Made by a program: the position numbers and the translations under genes. Below are positions 18,435 to 26,500 of a stretch of 64,000 bases of DNA, piece after piece. Source of the stretch: Vibrio sinaloensis DSM 21326 (GTDB lineage Bacteria > Pseudomonadota > Gammaproteobacteria > Enterobacterales > Vibrionaceae); contig NZ_AEVT01000008.1 in the NCBI RefSeq assembly GCF_000189275.1, positions 1 through 64,000 of the forward strand. The letters run 5' to 3'. Numbering within the stretch: the first letter of the stretch is position 1; every line of letters starts with the position of its first letter. The notes under the pieces are model-generated. The model did not search any database. It saw nothing but the letters and a program-made list of their open reading frames with translations, and was not told where the DNA came from.

Positions 18435-18610
18435 CACTTACGCTTCTTTTTTTCGTTTATAGAAAGGTCTTGTTCGAAATATTTTGAGTGCTGCAATCTG
18501 CGCTGGTAGAAACGCTTGAGCATTCTCACTGCATCCCGCATAAAATAACCGAGAAAAAGACCGACAGTTAGGCTGATGCCTACGGTGAGTAAAAAATCAT
18601 GAATATTCAT
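18434..18610 (-). CDS. bcsF: Cellulose biosynthesis membrane peptide BcsF
   Basis: A 58-aa single-pass membrane protein. It reads 'MNIHDFLLTVGISLTVG' into one hydrophobic helix (about residues 5-23) and then a basic cytosolic tail ending 'NEKKKRK'. In E. coli BcsF anchors BcsE at the membrane and so recruits the c-di-GMP sensor to the synthase. Identification rests on size, topology and position between bcsE and bcsG, because primary sequence is weakly conserved in this family. The start lies 2 nt after the bcsE stop and its own stop overlaps the bcsG start, so the three genes are translationally coupled. Confidence 0.85.
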   Translation of the reverse strand: MNIHDFLLTVGISLTVGLFLGYFMRDAVRMLKRFYQRRLQHSKYFEQDLSINEKKKRK

Positions 18611-18612
18611 AC

Positions 18613-20190
18613 TTAACCCTTAAGGCGAATGGCTTGTTTTACGGCAAACAGTTCGGGCTCTTCAGCTATGGTGTGAGCCGCTGGGCTAAACAGTTTCTGC
18701 TCTGTCGCCAAACTGGATATTTCTTTCGCCACTTCTACCTTGTCTTGCACTATGTACTTTAGCTCAGCTTCAACATCGATTTGTGTATCAAAGATGCGGA
18801 CCGAATGAAACAAGTCGCGGACAGGGAACTCGAAGATGTTGCTCAATGCCATGTCTATGTCGCTTGGGCGTATCATACTGAACAGAACGTACAAGGCGGT
18901 ATTACCCGCCGTAACGACATCGCCATCTCTGCGTATATGACAAAGTCGTAAACATTCACCCGCACTCATACCAGGCAAGAGTTTTAACCTAATCAGACAA
19001 TAATTCACATTAGCGTGAGTTGAGTTGGTAATGATGTCCGTGCAGTATTGAATGAAATCTTGATGATTTAAGTATCCTTTGCTGCCAAATTTGACATCGT
19101 ATTTCAGCAGAGAGTCTAATGTCCGAGGCAAGGTTCGCGTCAGTATCTGGCCTTGTATGGCCTCAACTTGTGTCATAAATCGCGTGTGCGGCACTTGTGC
19201 TGGGCAAATCAAGTTAACGCCTGCTCGGAGGAAGAACTGTTCATCTGCATGGCGCAGGCACTGTTTGGTCTCGCGGATTATAATCTTCAGTTGGCGACCT
19301 GCTTGAGTTCTTAAGCGGTAGCAATCGAGCGCCAACTGATGAACCTCTCCTTGGCTTGTGCAACTAAAGATAAGAGTAGAAGCTCTGGGGCTGTCGAGCA
19401 TGTCGATCAAATGTTGGTTGTTGTCGGCCAAGTGAATACTTTTGGCTACGACAGCGCCTTCCATAACCGCGTCTTTACTCATATAGACCCGTTCACTGTC
19501 TGCTTTGTCTTCTTTTACATCTGTTGAAAGGAAATGCTCGTATTGAGTGGCTTGTAGGTGGCCTTGGTCACCAAAGGTCACAATGAACTCTTGCTCTGAC
19601 TTAACGCCATGAGTGTTGGACCAAAAATCGATAAGATAGCTGTAGCGCGAATTATCCAACACAGCCATTGTCGTCAAACCAGCAATAAATTGGTTGATGG
19701 TGAGCAGTTTTGGCTTGAGAACGGAGGTGGCGAGGTGACCAAAAATGCAAATATTCACTTTCAGACTTTTCTTACGTGCCAAAGCGTTTATTTTCCTTAA
19801 AAAGACTCCGATGTCATCATCGCTGTAGTGAGACAGTATTGAATCAGGGAGAATAAGCACTAATTGTGAATTATTTCTAAGGGTTAGCTTATATAAATCT
19901 TTTGCGAGTATTAATGGTGCTAGTTTCTTTTTTGCCTTTTTTACCGCGAGAAAATAAAGCGAACTAATGTGATTTTCTGCCAAATAATCAAAAGCTTGTA
20001 TAGAGTTGTTATCAAGTCCAGATAGAAAAGTGTCCTTATCGACAAAGCTGGTCACGCAGCTATCATGGCTGATAGCCGAGGCACTAGAGAGGAACTCTAG
20101 GACCATATGCTTATGTGTAAACAAATTGACGTAGACTGACTTGCTATTTTGTTCACTGATAACTGCGGGCAAACTGTTAATTAATGACAT
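18613..20190 (-). CDS. bcsE: Cellulose biosynthesis c-di-GMP-binding protein BcsE
   Basis: Cytosolic regulator of E. coli-type cellulose synthases that binds c-di-GMP through its C-terminal GIL domain and enhances synthesis. 525 aa, against about 523 in E. coli. The I-site-like RxGD is present at 421-424 ('RRDGD'), and an RxxD sits at 313-316 ('CLRHADEQF'), inside a block that resembles E. coli BcsE closely. The N-terminal part (1-220) is a degenerate receiver/ATPase-like region as in the family. First gene of the leftward bcsE-bcsF-bcsG unit. Confidence 0.93.
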   Translation of the reverse strand: MSLINSLPAVISEQNSKSVYVNLFTHKHMVLEFLSSASAISHDSCVTSFVDKDTFLSGLDNNSIQAFDYLAENHISSLYFLAVKKAKKKLAPLILAKDLYKLTLRNNSQLVLILPDSILSHYSDDDIGVFLRKINALARKKSLKVNICIFGHLATSVLKPKLLTINQFIAGLTTMAVLDNSRYSYLIDFWSNTHGVKSEQEFIVTFGDQGHLQATQYEHFLSTDVKEDKADSERVYMSKDAVMEGAVVAKSIHLADNNQHLIDMLDSPRASTLIFSCTSQGEVHQLALDCYRLRTQAGRQLKIIIRETKQCLRHADEQFFLRAGVNLICPAQVPHTRFMTQVEAIQGQILTRTLPRTLDSLLKYDVKFGSKGYLNHQDFIQYCTDIITNSTHANVNYCLIRLKLLPGMSAGECLRLCHIRRDGDVVTAGNTALYVLFSMIRPSDIDMALSNIFEFPVRDLFHSVRIFDTQIDVEAELKYIVQDKVEVAKEISSLATEQKLFSPAAHTIAEEPELFAVKQAIRLKG

Positions 20191-20550
20191 GGAAAAGCCT
20201 TTTGGGTCAGTGGTTTATGTTGTGTTTGTGTGTGTTTTGTCAAGCTGTACGCTGACGAGTACAGTGTGCATTGCAATTGCCATTGTGACAAAAATATGAC
20301 ACTGTGATCTTAAACGAAATTGATCAACATTAAAATTAGATATAGCATTATCTTCGTCGAAGTTGATGAGTCAAATCTCAATAAAGGGAACGTCTATACT
20401 TGCCCAATCAATTATAGTCTTACTTATAATTTGATTTAGAGGGGTCAGTGTTTCCCTTATTCTTGTCTGCTGTTCGGGCTATTGCTTAGAGACTAAATTA
20501 TCTGGTGGCATACGGTATGTGTGTCAATTTTTTATCGGCCGGTTCAATAT
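20191..20550. promoter_or_regulatory. Divergent bcsE / bcsR regulatory region
   Basis: No gene is supported here. CTGTAC (20245-20250) and GTACAG (20259-20264) are inverted with an 8-bp spacer in front of bcsE. CATAC-G-GTATG (20509-20519) is an 11-bp palindrome in front of bcsR. A TGTGA half-site near 20286 is only half a CRP site. I saw no c-di-GMP (GEMM) riboswitch. Which regulator acts here cannot be told from the sequence. Confidence 0.45.
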
Positions 20551-20591
20551 AGAAGCTCTTGTGTAAGAGCTTCTTCGTTTTAATTGGTTTA
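20551..20591 (+). terminator. Terminator-like hairpin in the bcsR leader (possible attenuator)
   Basis: AGAAGCTCTT (20551-20560) and AAGAGCTTCT (20565-20574) form a perfect 10-bp stem with a GTGT loop, followed by TCGTTTTAATT. It ends 25 nt before the bcsR start and lies downstream of any likely promoter, so it could stop or limit entry into the whole bcsRQABZC operon. Confidence 0.55.
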
Positions 20592-20599
20592 GAAATTAT

Positions 20600-20809
20600 G
20601 TGGATAGTATTTTGACTGAAACCGCGAAAGATATTAAATCGATTTATGCTTCTTATGACCTATCACATTCAAATTATAGAGAGACAACCGAAAGTGAGTC
20701 ATATTTAGAAGCTAAGAACAAGTGGTTGATACTTAAAGTAAGTGCTTCCGAAAATCGTCATGAGCACCTTAAGCAACAGGTGAAAAACAGTTCAACGGAA
20801 TCCCTATGA
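20600..20809 (+). CDS. bcsR: Cellulose biosynthesis protein BcsR
   Basis: Small cytosolic partner of BcsQ; in E. coli the BcsR-BcsQ complex is needed for assembly and c-di-GMP response of the synthase. 69 aa. The pattern 'DIKSIYASYDLSHSNY' followed by 'LEAKNKWLILKV' matches the E. coli BcsR layout (helix, Leu-Ser..Tyr, then a Lys-Trp-x-x-Leu core). The start is GTG; the ATG two bases earlier is out of frame and stops after five codons. The stop overlaps the bcsQ start by 4 nt (ATGA). Family match is moderate, position strong. Confidence 0.8.
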   Translation: MDSILTETAKDIKSIYASYDLSHSNYRETTESESYLEAKNKWLILKVSASENRHEHLKQQVKNSSTESL

Positions 20810-21576
20810 AACGTCTGCTTATCGTAAGTTTGAGAAAAGGCTGTGGTGCGACTACAGTGACAGCCAATTTGGCTCAAACTCTAGTCAAAATTAACAAGCA
20901 GGTGTTAGCCGTCGATCTATCGCCAGAGAATTTGCTTCGCTTTCATCTAGGGCTCACTTTGTCGGAACGAGATGGTTGGGCTGCCCGGATGCTGGTCGAA
21001 GAACCTTTTATTGAGGCTGGCTATCAAAGCCCTTTGGGCGTCTCTTTTTTGCCCTTTGGTCAGTTGAACGATCAACAACGCGCAACGTTTAGTGAGGTTG
21101 GGGGGGACGTGATGTCTCAACTCGGCAACACGCTTCTTCAAGTCGAGCAAGAGGAGCAGTGGCAACTGTTTCATGGCGAACTGGAGCTGCTTGAATCACC
21201 GGCTGGACGTGATTTGATCGATTCAATGGATAGGGTATTCGTCGTATTAAATGCAGAAGCGATGAGCTATGCCGCTTTGCAATCTCAGTTGCAGCGAAAT
21301 CCTATTATCGCAGAGCTGCTTGATAGCAATAAAATGCGTTTTTTGCTGAATAAATACCAACCTGAAACAGAGGTGGGGCGTGACTTTATGCTCGTGTTGA
21401 AAAATGAGTTACAAAGTGCCTTAGCCCCAGTCTATCTTCATCTGGACACCGCATTGTTAGAGAGCGCTGCAAACTTAACAACGGTGCAGCATCATTCGGC
21501 ATCCAGTCAGGCGGCGAAAGATTTTCAATCTTTAGCGTTTTGGTGCGTGTCCGCCCTCTCCAACCCAAGTTATTAA
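20806..21576 (+). CDS. bcsQ: Cellulose synthase accessory ATPase BcsQ (MinD/ParA-like)
   Basis: SIMIBI-class ATPase that works with BcsR in the cytosol to assemble the polar or multi-subunit cellulose synthase. 256 aa. The P-loop near the N-terminus reads 'RKGCGATTVTANLAQTL': the signature Lys remains, but the usual P-loop GKT/GKS lysine is replaced by Ala. E. coli BcsQ also deviates there. A ParA-type 'VLAVDLSPENLL' strand follows. Second gene of the rightward operon; bcsA starts 9 nt after its stop. Confidence 0.9.
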   Translation: MKRLLIVSLRKGCGATTVTANLAQTLVKINKQVLAVDLSPENLLRFHLGLTLSERDGWAARMLVEEPFIEAGYQSPLGVSFLPFGQLNDQQRATFSEVGGDVMSQLGNTLLQVEQEEQWQLFHGELELLESPAGRDLIDSMDRVFVVLNAEAMSYAALQSQLQRNPIIAELLDSNKMRFLLNKYQPETEVGRDFMLVLKNELQSALAPVYLHLDTALLESAANLTTVQHHSASSQAAKDFQSLAFWCVSALSNPSY

Positions 21577-21585
21577 GGTGGGATC

Positions 21586-24222
21586 ATGCATAGCTTGAAT
21601 CTTATCTTCCGTCGCTGGGTTGTTGAGCAATTCAGTGTGCAGAAAAAAGTATATGAGCAAGAGTGGGGGCGTAAAGCCAGCTGGCTTGGTGGCGTGACAC
21701 TTTCGCTTTGGTTCTCATTCTGCTTTGTGTTTCTCAAACCAGAAATTGGCGGAGTACCTTCGTGGAAGCTGCCTTTAATCTATTTCCCACAAGTCAACTT
21801 TGCTGCACCGCGCTTGTTTGATCCGATTCGATTTGCCATTCAAAGTATTTGGTTGATCTGCTTTAAACAATCAACGCCCACTGGGCTTGGTCAATCGGTT
21901 GCTCAATCAAGCCTGTTTTTAGCAAAGTGGCTGCGCAAGATCTTTTATATGCCATTTTACTCGGTGGCTAAAGGGGTTAGTTGGCTGGAAGATGCCGCCA
22001 ATCAGATGAGAGACCCACAGACGCGTGAGCGGATCAAAAGCAGTAAGTCAGCCATGTTGTTGAATTACGCATTGTTGTTTTTGGTTGTATTTCTTGCGCT
22101 ACTTTGTTTTACCGTGCCATTTGGCTATCAAGCGCAAGTTGTGTTTATTGTGTTGCTATGGGCATTGGCAATGATGGTGCGACGCATACCGGGCCGATTC
22201 CCGACTATGCTGCTGATCATTTTGTCAGTGACGGCATCATGCCGCTACCTTTGGTGGCGTTATTCGTCAACCTTGAACTGGGATGACTCTCTAGCGCTGT
22301 TTCTTGGCGGTATTTTGCTAATGGCGGAAACCTATTCCTGGATCGTCTTGATGCTGGGTTATTTCCAAAATATCTGGCCGTTGAACCGTAAGCCCGCGCC
22401 AATGCCAGAGGATCAATCCCTATGGCCAACAATAGATATGATGATCCCTACGTACAATGAAGATCTCGATGTTGTGAAAGCGACGGTCTACGCGGCGATG
22501 GGAGTCGACTGGCCGAAAGACAAGCTCAAAATTCATATCTTGGATGATGGCAAACGAGACAGCTTTCGCGATTTTGCTCAGCAAGTTGGCGTCAACTACA
22601 TACGTAGGCCAACCAATGAGCATGCAAAAGCGGGCAACATTAACTACGCCTTGAAACATACTGATGGTCAGTTTGTCGCAATTTTCGACTGTGACCACAT
22701 TCCAACGCGCGCCTTTTTCCAGCTTACGATGGGGATGTTTATAAAGAACCCCGAGCTCGCTTTGATTCAGACACCGCACCACTTTTTCTCGCCTGATCCG
22801 TTTGAGCGTAACCTGGCGAACTTCCGCGATGTGCCTAACGAAGGCAACTTGTTTTATGGCCTGATTCAAGATGGTAACGACTTGTGGGATGCGACGTTTT
22901 TCTGTGGGTCTTGTGCCATTTTGCGTCGTGAGCCGCTAGAGCAGGTGGGCGGGATCGCCGTTGAAACGGTGACTGAAGATGCACACACATCCTTACGTAT
23001 GCACCGTTTAGGGTATCGTTCTGCATACCTTAAACAACCAATTTCTGCGGGCTTAGCGACAGAAACCTTGTCTGCTCACGTTGGACAGCGTATCCGCTGG
23101 GCGAGGGGGATGGCGCAGATCTTCAGGGTTGATAATCCATTAATGGGTAAAGGGCTGAAGCTTTCTCAGCGGCTTTGTTACCTCAATGCAATGCTGCACT
23201 TCTTGTCTGGAATACCTAGGATTGTTTTCTTGATTGCGCCATTGGCCTTTTTACTGCTGCACTCTTATGTGATTTATGCGCCAGCTCTAGCGATTGTATT
23301 GTACGTTTTACCGCATATGGTCCATGCCAGTATGACCAACTCCCGGATGCAAGGGGACTATCGTTATTCGTTTTGGGGGGAAGTGTATGAAACGGTACTT
23401 GCATGGTACATCGCTAGGCCAACCACTGTTGCTCTTTTTGCCCCTCATAAGGGAACATTTAATGTAACTGCTAAAGGTGGCTTAGTGGAGAAATCGCATT
23501 ACGATTGGGTGATTTCTCTACCTTATCTTGCTTTGGTTGGCTTGAACATTCTTGGTTTTGCGGTCGGGTTGTACCGTATAGGCTGGGGGCCTAATGATGA
23601 GATCGGCACGGTTATCGTAAATCTACTATGGACAGTGTACAACCTACTGATTCTTGGCGCTGCGGTAGCGGTAGCGGTTGAGGCTAAGCAGGTCAGGAAA
23701 GACCATCGAGTTGAGGTTTCGATTCCCGCTGGTATTAGGCTTAAATCTGGCCATATTTTGCAAGCGAAGATGAAAGACTTCTCACTCGGCGGCGGCAGTA
23801 TCGAAGTTAACGGTGTTGATGAGCAAGCCTGTCAGGGGTTGCTCGGTGAATCTCTAGAAGTGATCTTAAATCGTGGCGGACAAGAGTTTGTTTTTCCGAT
23901 GACGGTTGCCTTTACCCATAACGGTTTATTGGGTATGCAACTTGAGGAGATGCCGCATAAACAAAAAATCCAGTATGTTCAATGTACATTTGCACGCGCG
24001 GATACCTGGTCTAAATGGCAACAGAGCTATAAGTCAGACAAACCGTTGGCGAGCATGCAGGTTGTGCTACAAGTCGGTTTTACAGGATACAAGCGTTTGC
24101 TTGGACACTGTCCTAAATTCGTTAGGACTGGTGTGGAAGGACTTTCATTTTGTATCAACTTTATTTGGTCGCTTAGACCTCAATATGTCCCAATCAGGAC
24201 CAATAGCCATGTTAAACAATAA
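21586..24222 (+). CDS. bcsA: Cellulose synthase catalytic subunit BcsA
   Basis: Polymerises glucose from UDP-glucose into beta-1,4-glucan and threads it through the inner membrane. 878 aa, like E. coli (872). After a Bcs-specific N-terminal segment and membrane helices, the GT-A domain has Asp in 'ILDDG' (318-322), 'FDCDH' (367-371), 'FFCGS' (438-442), catalytic 'TED' (463-465) and 'QRIRW' (501-505). The C-terminal PilZ domain has the c-di-GMP motifs 'RKDHR' (704-708) and 'DFSLGG' (731-736). All activity and activation residues are intact. Its 3' end overlaps bcsB. Confidence 0.98.
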   Translation: MHSLNLIFRRWVVEQFSVQKKVYEQEWGRKASWLGGVTLSLWFSFCFVFLKPEIGGVPSWKLPLIYFPQVNFAAPRLFDPIRFAIQSIWLICFKQSTPTGLGQSVAQSSLFLAKWLRKIFYMPFYSVAKGVSWLEDAANQMRDPQTRERIKSSKSAMLLNYALLFLVVFLALLCFTVPFGYQAQVVFIVLLWALAMMVRRIPGRFPTMLLIILSVTASCRYLWWRYSSTLNWDDSLALFLGGILLMAETYSWIVLMLGYFQNIWPLNRKPAPMPEDQSLWPTIDMMIPTYNEDLDVVKATVYAAMGVDWPKDKLKIHILDDGKRDSFRDFAQQVGVNYIRRPTNEHAKAGNINYALKHTDGQFVAIFDCDHIPTRAFFQLTMGMFIKNPELALIQTPHHFFSPDPFERNLANFRDVPNEGNLFYGLIQDGNDLWDATFFCGSCAILRREPLEQVGGIAVETVTEDAHTSLRMHRLGYRSAYLKQPISAGLATETLSAHVGQRIRWARGMAQIFRVDNPLMGKGLKLSQRLCYLNAMLHFLSGIPRIVFLIAPLAFLLLHSYVIYAPALAIVLYVLPHMVHASMTNSRMQGDYRYSFWGEVYETVLAWYIARPTTVALFAPHKGTFNVTAKGGLVEKSHYDWVISLPYLALVGLNILGFAVGLYRIGWGPNDEIGTVIVNLLWTVYNLLILGAAVAVAVEAKQVRKDHRVEVSIPAGIRLKSGHILQAKMKDFSLGGGSIEVNGVDEQACQGLLGESLEVILNRGGQEFVFPMTVAFTHNGLLGMQLEEMPHKQKIQYVQCTFARADTWSKWQQSYKSDKPLASMQVVLQVGFTGYKRLLGHCPKFVRTGVEGLSFCINFIWSLRPQYVPIRTNSHVKQ

Positions 24223-26500
24223 AAAACTCACAGCCTTAACCACAGCAATTTCCTTGATGTGTATATCGGGCGGTGTTACGGCACAAGAAGTCAGTCAATC
24301 ACCTCACGTTCCGTTTGAGCAGTTACAAACTGCGGACAGTTCAAACGTGTATAAGCGCGTCGTCCCATTTAGCCAATTGGGTTACGGTGGCTCTATTCCA
24401 ATTTTGGGAAGTGAAGCCAGTGCTTATGTTGGTTTTGGTTCGCGTCTCGATGAGGTAGTGTCAAACGCAACCTTGTATTTCGACATTACGCCATCGCCAG
24501 CGTTACTTTCTCTGGTCTCTCACGTTAAGGTTTATTTAAACAATGAGTTGATGGGCGTGGCCTCGATACTTGATGGGCAGCAAGGAAACAAGTTAAGCCT
24601 CTCTATGCCACTTGATACGCGCTATTTCAGTAACTTCAACCAGCTACGTTTTGAGCTAATTGGTAATACTAAGAAAGAGTGTGCAAACCCAAATGACTCA
24701 AGTATTTGGGCTGAGATCAGCCAAAGCAGCCGAATTGAGATGTTTGTTCAGAAGACGCGTTTAGAGAGTGATTTAGCTTTGTTGCCCGCTCCGTTTTTCG
24801 ACAAACGTGATTTTAGCCAACTAAACTTGCCTGTTGTTATGGGCAGCGACTATGACTTAGATGAAGTTAAGGCTGCCGGTGTTCTGAGTTCCTACTTTGG
24901 CGCACTTTCTGGTTGGCGCGGAGCCCAATTTCCACTTAGTGTCGATGATTTACCAGACCAACATGCCGTGGTGATGATCACCAACGACAATAAGCCCGAT
25001 TTTCTCCGAGATTTTCCAGACACAGATGGTCCCCGAGTTCAGGTTATTACGCACCCAACTGACCCTTATGTGAAGTTGCTTTTAATTATTGGCCGTGATG
25101 GGAAGGACCTGAATACTGCCGTACAGGGTTTAGCTCTTGGAGATCAGCTTTTAACTGGGCCATCGGCGAAGATTAACTCTGTCGGTCAATTAAAACCGCG
25201 CGTTGCTTATGATGCACCCAATTGGATCAATACCGATCGACCAGTAGCTTTTGCCGAACTTGTGGAACAAAAAAGCATGCTGCAAGTTGAGGGACGAACA
25301 CCTCCACCGATCAATGTTAGTTTGCGTATGCCTCCGGACCTTTTCACGTGGCAGAGTAGAGGGATCCCAATGGACCTCAATTATCGTTACTCTCCCCCCG
25401 CGACAGATCACTCCGGCTCTCGCTTAACGGTTAGTATTAACGATCAGTTCGTAGAAGCATTTAACTTAAACAGTTCAGGGCAAAGTGGGGCTTCAAGCCG
25501 TGTACGTGTCCCACTCTTGGATGACAACATATTAAACACTCAAGATCGAGTGCGCATCCCAGCCTTTAAGGTCGATAGTCGTAATGATATTAAACTTGAG
25601 TTTGGTTTTGCCTCAGTGACGGATGGCCTGTGTCAAGTGACTCAGCCAAGTAAGCAATATGGCGTTATTGATGGTGATTCAACTATTGATTTCAGTGGTT
25701 TTCCTCATTATATCGAAATGCCAAATATGCGTGCATTTGCCTCCTCAGGTTTCCCGTATACCAGAATGGCGGATCTGTCTGAGACAGCGGTTGTTGTTCC
25801 CGAAAATAGCCCATTAGAAGTGCTGCAAACCTACGTTAATGTGATGGGAAGCATGGGCATGAACTCTGGTTACCCTGGTATTCAGGTGACGTTGACAGAT
25901 AAGTGGGATGCTGACCGACTCAAGGATAAAGATATCTTAAGTATTGGTGTGGCTAATGCATTAGAAGAAGCCGTTGCGGATCCTAGTCAAATTGGCGTTA
26001 TCGTGAAGCAAGCAGAGCGTCAAATTCGTTTGCCCATCAAAAATGAACACCAATTGGGAATGAGCTGGATGGATCCTAGCACTGCCAACCAGCAGGCCAA
26101 TGATTATGTGTCAGTCAATGCAAACGGTTCATTTGCGGCTATTTATGGTATGGAGTCTCCGTATACCAGTAATCGCAGCCTCGTCTCCATCATGGCTGCT
26201 CATCCAGCGGACTTTGCGGTCGTCGATCGTGCTTTGGTTGATTCTGGCAAGCTGGAGTACATGTATGGTTCTGTAGTCACTTTTAGAAACGATGAAGTTG
26301 CCAGTTACAACGTTGGTAACCATTACTATGTTGGTGAATTACCTGTCTGGCAGTTAGTTTGGTACCACTTCTCCAATCACCCAATTATTGTGGCGTGCTT
26401 TGCTGCGTTGTTGATGGTGATAGTCACGGTTGTGTTGTGGCGATTACTGCGTCAAGTAGCAGCGAAACGTTTGTCTAACTCTGAGGAGGAGGAAGAGTGA
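24209..26500 (+). CDS. bcsB: Cellulose synthase periplasmic subunit BcsB
   Basis: Membrane-anchored periplasmic partner that stabilises BcsA and guides the glucan. 763 aa from the ATG at 24209, chosen because a good signal peptide begins there ('NKKLTALTTAISLMCISG', ending 'VTAQ') and AGGA lies just upstream. An in-frame ATG at 24185 is possible. The frame stays open far upstream but that part is antiparallel to nothing conserved and overlaps bcsA. Alternating carbohydrate-binding and flavodoxin-like domains fill the periplasmic part. One C-terminal membrane anchor ends it ('HPIIVACFAALLMVIVTVVL'). Overlaps bcsA by 14 nt. Confidence 0.95.
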   Translation: MLNNKKLTALTTAISLMCISGGVTAQEVSQSPHVPFEQLQTADSSNVYKRVVPFSQLGYGGSIPILGSEASAYVGFGSRLDEVVSNATLYFDITPSPALLSLVSHVKVYLNNELMGVASILDGQQGNKLSLSMPLDTRYFSNFNQLRFELIGNTKKECANPNDSSIWAEISQSSRIEMFVQKTRLESDLALLPAPFFDKRDFSQLNLPVVMGSDYDLDEVKAAGVLSSYFGALSGWRGAQFPLSVDDLPDQHAVVMITNDNKPDFLRDFPDTDGPRVQVITHPTDPYVKLLLIIGRDGKDLNTAVQGLALGDQLLTGPSAKINSVGQLKPRVAYDAPNWINTDRPVAFAELVEQKSMLQVEGRTPPPINVSLRMPPDLFTWQSRGIPMDLNYRYSPPATDHSGSRLTVSINDQFVEAFNLNSSGQSGASSRVRVPLLDDNILNTQDRVRIPAFKVDSRNDIKLEFGFASVTDGLCQVTQPSKQYGVIDGDSTIDFSGFPHYIEMPNMRAFASSGFPYTRMADLSETAVVVPENSPLEVLQTYVNVMGSMGMNSGYPGIQVTLTDKWDADRLKDKDILSIGVANALEEAVADPSQIGVIVKQAERQIRLPIKNEHQLGMSWMDPSTANQQANDYVSVNANGSFAAIYGMESPYTSNRSLVSIMAAHPADFAVVDRALVDSGKLEYMYGSVVTFRNDEVASYNVGNHYYVGELPVWQLVWYHFSNHPIIVACFAALLMVIVTVVLWRLLRQVAAKRLSNSEEEEE

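Noticed and set aside
20340-20560. c-di-GMP (GEMM) riboswitch before bcsR
   Set aside because: None of the conserved GEMM core bases or the paired stems could be found.
22420-22869. 149-codon minus-strand frame opposite bcsA
   Set aside because: Antisense shadow of the bcsA catalytic domain without start signals.
23906-24208. In-frame 5' extension of bcsB giving an 864-residue protein
   Set aside because: It lies wholly inside bcsA in another frame; the signal peptide and ribosome site place the start at 24209.
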